Shown here piece after piece: positions 56,987 to 64,000 of a stretch of DNA of 64,000 nt. The stretch covers positions 525,861,475 through 525,925,474 of the forward strand of contig NC_081409.1 in the NCBI RefSeq assembly GCF_030272615.1, in the 5' to 3' direction. The DNA comes from Cryptomeria japonica (taxonomy: Eukaryota; Streptophyta; Pinopsida; Cupressales; Cupressaceae). A program made the position numbers and the translations under genes. The notes under the pieces were generated by a model. It was not told the DNA's origin. It searched no databases and saw only the letters and a list, made by a program, of their open reading frames with translations. Numbering within the stretch: the first letter of the stretch is position 1; each line of letters starts with the position of its first letter.

Positions 56987-58372
56987 ATGGACTTTCATGT
57001 TGCGGTGGGTTCAAAACCCCCACTTCAGAATATGAAGACATTTTCCAATAATCTTTTCTCCTCAGATCCGGGGTCTAGAAGTGTTGGTAGCTCTCACCTC
57101 ATGAAGATTAATGGGTGTCTTGAGAGATGCAGTGAAAGGTCGAAGCTAGTTATTCCCCCCGAGATGATAGCTGAAGACGTTGAGTACTTTTCAAAACACT
57201 TGCTTTACTGCAATTTTTTGGGAATGAGGGTCTCCCTGCAGTTCCTGGAAAACTAGGCGCAGAGGACTTGGGCACCGAATGGGGAAATGGAGATTATGTT
57301 GTTGGCGAACAACTATTTCATGGTTACTTTCAAATGTATGGAGGATTGCAATAGGGTCTTTGAAGGAGGCCCGTATTTTTACAACCAGGTGGGGTTGTTT
57401 ATCAAACCTTGGCATGCGGGGTTTAACCCCTCAAAGGAGCTCCCAAACAGGGTTCCTGTGTGGGTTTGCTTACCACGGTTTCCAGTGGAGTGCTATCAAG
57501 AGGAGGTGTTACGGATGCTGGCCGCACTACTTGGGAAACCAATGGGATCCTCATCGCAAACCCTAGGGAGAAAGGTAATGACTTTTGCATGCATATGTGT
57601 TGAAAATGATCTTAGTAAACCTTTACCAGATGCTATAGATATGTGTGATGGTTCTTACTCTTGGGTTCAATAGTTAAACTATGAGACATTACCTTTTCGT
57701 TGTCGTCTATGCCATGAGTATGGTCATTTACAACATAAGTGCCCTAGATTTAAACTAGTGGTACGCCAACCTCAACAACCGACCCAGAGCCAAGATAGGA
57801 CTGATAAAGGAAAAGCTACTATAGCGGCCGAGGTGGTGGGTGTTGATGGTTTTGCTTCAGTTAAGACAAGGAACAGAAATCGTGGCCAGAAGAGGTCCCT
57901 TCAAGAGAGACAGGAGGAGGATACCTTTAATAGATTTGAAGCATTGGACGACCTCAGCCATCAGGAAGTGAATCTGGGGCTAACCCCATTGGACCAAGGT
58001 GCTTCAGGGGGGGGTCCGGAAAGAGTTATGGAGGATTTTACCCAAGCCTTGCTAGTGACTGGAAGCCAACTAATGGAGTTGGAGCAGATTGCAAGGGCTG
58101 AGGTGGGACCCTCTCCTATTTCGGAGGTGAATTTGGTGGGGGGGGAGGACTCCCCGATAGCTCTGAAAGTGGAATCGGCTGGAGCTAAAACTATTAAGTC
58201 CTCTGCTCACTTGGGTCTTCATCAGAAAGTTATTAAGAAGAGTGTTTCGGAGAAAATCTCAAAGGCTGGCAGAAAGAAGGATTTGGATAAAATCAAATTG
58301 ATGGGAGAGAATTTGGTTGAGTCAGGGTCAGTAAAGACTTTGGATTCTCACTTTTCCAATCCTCCTAAATGA
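56987..58372 (+). pseudogene. LINE-1 ORF1, RNA-binding protein
   Basis: 462 codons from ATG 56987 (MDFHVAVGSKPPLQNMKTF) to TGA 58370-58372 in one frame, with two in-frame TAG codons (57254-57256 and 57671-57673). Residues about 65-215 form the DUF4283-type domain (YFMVTFKCMEDCNRVFEGGP, LFIKPWHAGFNPSKELPNRV, PVWVCLPRFPVECY). A CCHC zinc knuckle, CRLCHEYGHLQHKC, follows at about residues 237-250. The rest is a hydrophilic, partly basic tail (SEKISKAGRKKDLDK). ORF1 proteins coat the LINE RNA. The stop overlaps the ORF2 ATG (atga), suggesting re-initiation or a coupled start. Confidence 0.9.
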
Positions 58373-61300
58373 TTGTGCTTTCATGGAATGTGAGGGGCTT
58401 GAACAGCGGCCCTAGACAAAAAGTTATTCGGGATTTGATTAGGAATCATTCACTTCATGTCCTGTTTCTGCAAGAAACTAAACTTTCGGTGGAGAGTATG
58501 ATGGGGTTGGTGCTGAGGCTATGGGGTCGAGGCGAGTGTCAGTGTATTGGGGTTGTTGGCTCTTCTGGGGGAGTGGCATGTCTGTGGAATCCTTCAAAGA
58601 TTCGCCTTGTCTGGTGGGTGGCTTCCAGATCGTCGTTATCCAGGGTTGCCTCGAGTCTTGAGACCGGAGACCATATCTTGTTTACTAATATCTATGCCCC
58701 CACTGATTTTCTGGGCAAGAAAAACCTTTGGTCTCATATTTCTTGTATGTGAAGGTTGGTCCCTTTTCATCCTTGGATTATGGCGAGAGACTTTAATGCT
58801 ATCATTGAGTTGAGTGAGAAGAAGGGGGGAGTCATTTGACTGGATCCCTCTTCTTATCTCTTTCAGGATAGTATATCTACCCTACATCTGGTTGACATTA
58901 AGCCTAGCAACGGTTTGTTCACTTGGAACAATAGGAGAGTGGGGGAGTGTTGGATTGCTGAAAGGCTGGATAGGTTCCTGGTTTCTAGTTCTTGGGTTGG
59001 TGGGGGGTGGTCCACAAGTTTTGAGATTCTAGACTGGAGAGGGTTTGACCATTGGCCTATCAAGCTAGTCTCTTCTTCAGCTCGGTTTGCTTGCTCTCCT
59101 TCCTTCAAATTCCAACTTATGTGGCTTCGGGATCCCGCTCTGCACGCTCTAGTTGAGCAGTGGTGGAGGAAGGAGAGGTCGGCCTTTGGCACTGCCATGT
59201 TTACTTTCACTAAGCAACTGCATTTTGTTAAGTTTTAGCTCAAACAGTGGAATAGGCAGGGTTTTGGAAACATTTTTCACGCTAAGAAAGTCGCCCAAAC
59301 AGTGTTAAATGGCATCACCAGCGAAATCAGAGAGCGGGGCTTGTCTGAAGCCTTGCTTAGGGAGGAGCACAGGGCTCTCAAGGCTTTAGAGGAATGGGAA
59401 CTCAGGGAAGCAATTTACTAGAAACAGAGAGCTCGCATTGATTGGCTTCAAGCGGGCGATAAGAACACGACTTTCTTTTTCAACTCTATGAAGGCGAGAC
59501 GCCATGGGAACTCCATTTCTGCTCTGGTCAATGATAGAGGTGAGATGTTATTATCCTTGTAGGAGATTTATAGGGAGGCTCTTTAGTATTTTCGATCCCT
59601 CTTCAGTGAAGATTCTCAGGAGGATTTGGTGGAGGAGAACCATGTCCTTACTTGCATTCCTCCTCTTGTGTCTAGGGAGATGAATGAGCAGCTTATGTGT
59701 CCTATTTTGTTGGAAAAACTTGAGCGGATTGTTTTTCACATGAGGAAAGGAAAAGCTCCAGGACCGGATGGGTTTCCGGTTGAATTCTTTCAAGAGTTCT
59801 GGGATATCATCAAATTGGACCTACTTGATGTAGTCCAAGAGTCCCAGAGGAACAAACATATGCTTCAGGCCTTGAATGTGACCTTCATTGCGCTAATCCC
59901 TAAGTGTGATGGAGCCGACAGGTTAGGCCAGTTCCGCCCTATATCTCTCTGCAATGTGATATACAAGATCATATCTAAGCTGATAGCAGAGAGGCTGAAG
60001 AAGTGTCTGGGAGCTGTTATCTCTGAGGAACAAAGCAGGTTTGTGGAAGGGCGTCAAATTTTGGATGGTGTGGTCATTTCTATGGAGACCATTCACTCTA
60101 TGGCTTCCTCCAAGGAAAAAGCTATGTTTATCAAGTTGGATATGGCTAAGGCTTACGATAGAGTCCGTTGGTCCTTCCTTCTGAAGATCCTCAGGTCTTT
60201 TGGCTTTACTGAGGAATGGAGCCAATGGGTTATGAGTTGTGTCACGTCCACCTCTTTCTCAGTTCTTGTTAATGTTGATCACACGGAGCTATTTGGTGCG
60301 ACTAGGGGCCTTCACGAGGGGGACCCCCTCTCCCCTTACTTATTCATTCTCCTAGCTGAGGGTCTGGGGAGGCTGATCAAGCATAATGTGGGTCTGGGTA
60401 GTATTCAAGGCTAGAGATGGGGTAATGATTTACAGCCTCAGTCTCATTTGCAGTTTGTTGATGACACAGCCTTGATGGGTCTTGCTCGGATCAATGAAGC
60501 TACTAATCTGCGGAAGGTTTTGGATGTTTATCTGGCGGCCTCGGGTCAGTTGATCAATGAAGACAAGTCTTCTATCATTTTCTTCAACACTCCTGGAGCT
60601 ATTCAAAGGAGGATTGCTCTTATCTTGAGGTTCCAAGTGGGTACTTTGCCCATGACTTATCTGGGTATTCCTATCTCTCCTGGTAATCCTCCTCGGGAGT
60701 CATGGCAGGGTATTTTGGATAAATTTCACTCGAAGGTGGAACATTGGATGCACAGATGGTTATGTTTCATTGGGAGGGTGCAACTGATTCAGTCGGTGGT
60801 TTAGGCTCTTCTGATTTATCGTTGTATGCTTCAAGTGGCTCCTATGTGGTTCTTGAAGGGAATGGACTCTTTGGCAAGGAAATTCTTATGGGCAGGCAAT
60901 CTATCCTCCTCCAAATGGAGTCTGGTCAATTGGGACCTACTGTGTAGTTCGAGACAGTCGAGGGGGCTTGGTTTATGGCAGGCTATTTTATTCGGGGAGG
61001 CTCTGGCGGCTAAACTGTATTGGAGGTGGTGCGTCGAGCAGGATCGTGGGTGGGCTAAGCTTTTGGATTTCAAGTATATGCAGAGGGTCCCAGTTCAAGA
61101 GGTTCCAAGATATCCGCTTGAGGGAAAAGGCTCTACGATTTGGTATACTCTCAAGAAGGGGGCTTCTCTCATTAAGGAGGGACTCTTTTGGATCTGCAGG
61201 AGGGGGGAGGAGGTCCTTTTCTAGAACGACTCTTGGGATGGGTACCCCCCCATCCTTGTGCAGTTTCCCAATCTTGGGAACCTTAGCCAAAGATTCCTGG

Positions 61301-62631
61301 AGGCAGGGTGGTCTAGGGTGAATGACTTCAAGGCAGTTTTTCAGTGTGGGTAGTTGGAGATGGAGAGGTGGAAGGCTCCTAGTGAGTGGTCGGTTGTTGG
61401 GATGGAGGAAGAGTGTGCTGAGCTACAAGGCATTCTGGCAAATAGACACTGTAGTTCTCTCAAGGGTAGGGATGGACTTTCCTGGTCTCCAAATCCTAAA
61501 GGCATCTTTACTATTTCTAGTGGTTACCAGGTTCTTTTGAATAGAAGGTTGGAGGGTAGAGAGGTGCACTGGTGGAAACAGGCTTGGAACAGTTTCTCTT
61601 GGCCAAAGTGCAATTGCTTCGCTTGGACTCTGGCTTTGAATAGATACCTAAATTGGGATAATATTCGCAAAAGGGGATTCTTGGGGCCTTCTATGTGTGT
61701 TTTGTGTGGTAATGAGGAAGAAGATTCCTCACATCTGTTCTTCAGATGCCCCTTCTCTATGCTTATTTGAAACTATTGGTGGGGGGTGTGGAAGAGTCTG
61801 TGTGTCCATGCGGAGTCTCTGGTGGAATTTTGGAGCAGTTTGGGCAGACCACCTATTCTGTCCTCCTTCCTTCAGACGGTCTGGTACATTGGGCCCACCT
61901 TCATACTCTGGCAGATTTGGCTTGAGAGTAACAGAAGGATCTTTTACGAAGCCAGACTGTTAGTGCAACAAGTTTTGAATAGAAGCATGGTTATGATTCG
62001 GGAGACGGTGGAAGCGAAGTGTGAGGTTAATCTTCCTTTAAACAGAGACGAGGCAGACATTGTGAGCAGATTGGGGTGGCATGAGTTGTCTCCTGCCTCC
62101 GCTTGTGTCAGAAAAGGTAGGGGTGCTAGGAAGAAGGTCCAAAGGGTTGGAAAGTGGAGCCCCCCTCAGGATGAGATTATTAAGATTAACACCGATGACT
62201 CTTCCAGGGGTAACCCAGGCCCAGCTGGGGTGGGGGGGATAGGTCGGAACTGTATGGGAGAGGCGGTCTTCCTCTTTTCAGTACATAAAGGGAGGCATTC
62301 CAATAATTACATGGAGGGTCTTGCTATTCTCTATGCTCTGGAGCGGGCCTGGGAGTTGGGTTGTAGGAAGGTTATCTGTGAATCGGATTCACAAATTATT
62401 GTTAATTTGTTGACTGAGCAGAAGACGGGTGGGACTCATTGGCAGCTGGTAGGGATTGTGCATCAGATCCTTCAGATTAGTTCTTTAATGGAGTAGGTGT
62501 CTTTCATCCACATTCCCCATGAATGGAATAGAGCGGCCAATTGTTTGGCTAAGTGGGCCTCAGAACATGATAGTGATTGGAAGCTGGAAGGATGGGAGCA
62601 GCTCTCCCCAGATTATTGTCAAGTCCTGTAG
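58369..62631 (+). pseudogene. LINE-1 ORF2, endonuclease / reverse transcriptase / RNase H
   Basis: 1,421 codons in a single frame with twelve in-frame stops. Endonuclease: MIVLSWNVRGLN, FLQETKLS, ARDFNAI (Gly of GDFN lost), ERLDRFL, RGFDHWPIK. Reverse transcriptase: KGKAPGPDGFPVEFF, FIALIPK, LGQFRPISLCNVIYK, FIKLDMAKAYDRVRW, GLHEGDPLSPYLFILLAEGL, FVDDTALMG, YLGIPIS, with catalytic aspartates intact. Zinc region: CVLCGNEEEDSSHLFFRC. RNase H: INTDDSSRGNPGPAGVGG, YMEGLAILYAL, ICESDSQIIVNLL, EWNRAANCLAKWA. It would nick target DNA and reverse-transcribe the element RNA there. It ends with TAG at 62629-62631. Apart from the stops the catalytic blocks look sound, so decay is recent compared with LINE-2. 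Confidence 0.95.
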
Positions 62632-62785
62632 AAGATTCTTGCTGAGGACATGGAGAGTTATGATGTTGACTGAGCTTGGTTTGGGCCTAGGGTTCTTTTT
62701 TTGAAGGGCCTTGGGGCTCTGGTCCTCCTTGTAATTTTTGGGTCTGATCTTCAATAAAGTTTTACCCCTTTTATTCAAAAAAAAA
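62632..62785 (+). other. LINE-1 3' UTR and poly(A) tail
   Basis: It contains a polyadenylation-like aataaag at about 62753 followed by ttttaccccttttattc and ten A. Only about 150 bp separate the RNase H stop from the tail, in contrast with LINE-2 and LINE-3. Confidence 0.85.
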
Positions 62786-63107
62786 ATGTATGTATGTATA
62801 TATGTACATATATATATTAAATATATAATTTCTTTTTATTACATACCATTTGATCATGTAGATGGTTTAAATATTATTGTTTGATATATATAGGTTCATC
62901 CCCTTATTGAGAGATCTTACACAATTGTGGTACATGTAATGGAAAAAGTATTTAATATATAGAGGTACGTATACTTGTTTTTAAAATTACATGTCTTTTG
63001 AAATTATTTAAATTGATATAAATTGCTTTTAAAATATATATAGGTTTTCATAATTCATTTAAAATGTGAACTCAAACTATTTTGCACTTCCATCTAGATT
63101 CTAATTT

Positions 63108-63660
63108 TTTTTGTCCCCTTAAGCCATGTCCTTATTATTTTGATCCCCTTAAGCCACATGTCCCAATTGTACACCCATCCCCTTAAGTCGAGTCATGTCC
63201 TAATCAATTAATTTCCCCTTAAGCCATGTCCTATAATTTAGTTCAAATGATCAATCATCTTTTAAGACACATGTCCTATTTCTAGTTTGATCCCCTTAAT
63301 TCACGTCCCAACTATGCCCATCACCTTCAGCTTGCCTCATGCACGTCCTAATTAGTTAATTTCCCCTTAAGCCACATGTCCTAGTTTTAACTTAAATTCA
63401 CCTCCCTAGATTTAAATCCTATATATAATATATATCTAACTATTTTTTGTTGTTGTAGGTTTATCTTAAAGTAGTTTTTTGTTGTTGGTGGCATGTGAAA
63501 CGAGTTCATGAATCTTTATCTAATTAAATGATTATTTCCAATGAATTGGTAAGCATCAATTTTTTTGTTAAATATTTAGTTTTAATTTCTATATTTGATG
63601 TTTTTCAATGATAAATTGTTCAATTGCTTAAATGATTTCCCCTTTTAAGCCATGTCCTAA
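63108..63660. repeat. Interspersed array of a ccccttaagcca(ca)tgtcc motif
   Basis: The motif recurs at about 63114, 63145, 63178, 63216, 63292, 63362 and, degenerate, 63641, with spacers of 15-70 bp and all in one orientation. Such arrays are typical of subterminal regions of DNA transposons, but no terminus was found. Confidence 0.65.
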
Positions 63661-63831
63661 TTGGTATGTATGCATCATTTTTGGGTTAAATTTGACTTAG
63701 TTAATTTATTTTTGTATTTTTAATTAAATTTGACTTAGTTAATATACATGCATTTAATAATTTATTTCTAATTAAGTTCTGATTAATTTATTTTTTGTGT
63801 GCATGTAGGTACATCTTGTAACCAGACTTTT

Positions 63832-63908
63832 AACTGTGGAGATCTAATTTAAAATCTCTAGATCGCTTTTGAAACTGTGGAGATCTAATTTATCTAGATC
63901 GCTTTTGA
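63832..63908. repeat. Two-copy tandem repeat (41 and 36 bp)
   Basis: aactgtggagatctaattta…tagatcgcttttga occurs at 63832-63872 and 63873-63908; the second copy lacks a few bases in the middle. Confidence 0.85.
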
Positions 63909-64000
63909 AACTGCTTTTAATGTCTTAGATTGGATCAAACTTATATAATACTTTAGATTTCAGAATATTGAGTTAGACTTTAATATATAGATTTAAGACG

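Larger units (their letters stand above)
56546..62785 (+). mobile_element. LINE-1, full-length L1-type non-LTR retrotransposon
   Basis: The 11 bp atgtatgtatg occurs at 56535-56545 and, directly after a ten-base A tail, at 62786-62796 (sharing its first A with the tail). The element is 6.24 kb with a GC-rich 5' UTR, ORF1, ORF2 overlapping ORF1 by ATGA, and a short 3' UTR with aataaag. It inserted just downstream of the stop codon of the 53-56 kb gene. Both ORFs keep a single frame; the only damage is nonsense codons. Confidence 0.95.
62797..64000. other. AT-rich DNA downstream of LINE-1; no gene
   Basis: It continues the sequence that followed the 53-56 kb gene before LINE-1 inserted. A segment at about 62940 (agtatttaatatatagaggta) echoes 56505-56521 (agtatttaaataaagaggta). 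No coding frame is present; two repeat features are listed separately. Confidence 0.55.

Noticed and set aside
1-64000. tRNA, rRNA, CRISPR array or bacterial-type operon
   Set aside because: None seen. The only tRNA-related sequences are retrotransposon primer-binding sites, and the repeats are not spaced like a CRISPR array.

Overview
The window is a stretch of plant nuclear DNA made almost entirely of nested, decaying transposable elements. I find no intact single-copy host gene, rRNA, tRNA or CRISPR array. The pointers to a large, repeat-rich plant genome, most likely a gymnosperm (inference), are: plant-type LINEs with a C-terminal RNase H, Copia elements primed by initiator tRNA-Met, long degenerate arrays related to the plant telomere repeat, high AT content, and nonsense codons that look like deaminated methyl-cytosines. 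The species cannot be fixed from the sequence.

Layout. 1-6.2 kb: non-coding, with microsatellites, a 68-69 bp tandem repeat and one LTR-terminus remnant. 6.21-10.88 kb: an LTR retrotransposon without genes, flanked by the target duplication ggatt, sitting in a telomere-like array; its 3' LTR is split by a 1.3 kb insertion flanked by aggat. 12.49-20.44 kb: a minus-strand LINE (LINE-2) inside an AT-rich repeat, with an unusually long region after RNase H that holds a decayed third ORF. 21.5-22.6 kb: a 183 bp fold-back and a second telomere-like array.

22.64-45.3 kb: remains of one large minus-strand gene, probably part of an En/Spm (CACTA)-type transposon. Its 5' part encodes a SET-like methyltransferase domain and its 3' part a plant En/Spm transposase-like domain followed by tandemly repeated exons. 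It is split twice. LINE-3 (25.19-27.64 kb, 17 bp target duplication) interrupts a repeated exon. A 14.6 kb Copia composite (29.2-43.8 kb) interrupts an exon, and the reading frame continues on both sides. The composite joins a non-autonomous element A (gag zinc knuckles plus a long accessory ORF, no polymerase) to an element B with gag, protease, integrase, reverse transcriptase and RNase H; the right-hand LTR is an A/B hybrid. A 1.6 kb terminal-repeat element (TRIM-like) then inserted into that LTR, and the sibling A LTR shows the empty site.

45.3-53.3 kb: a polyadenylated LINE-like 3' fragment (LINE-4), direct repeats and another short telomere-like block. 53.3-56.5 kb: a plus-strand transposase-like gene of an unusual type (Asp...Asp...Glu-type motifs, a canonical intron, a BAH-like C-terminal exon). 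56.55-62.79 kb: a full-length LINE (LINE-1) inserted just downstream with an 11 bp target duplication; both ORFs are colinear and carry 14 in-frame stops, all TAG or TGA. 62.8-64 kb: AT-rich DNA with an array of a ccccttaagcc motif.

The most interesting signals are the SET domain linked to transposase exons, the unfamiliar transposase-like gene at 53-56 kb, and LINEs with an extra ORF after RNase H, one of which has the same architecture as the accessory ORF of Copia element A.
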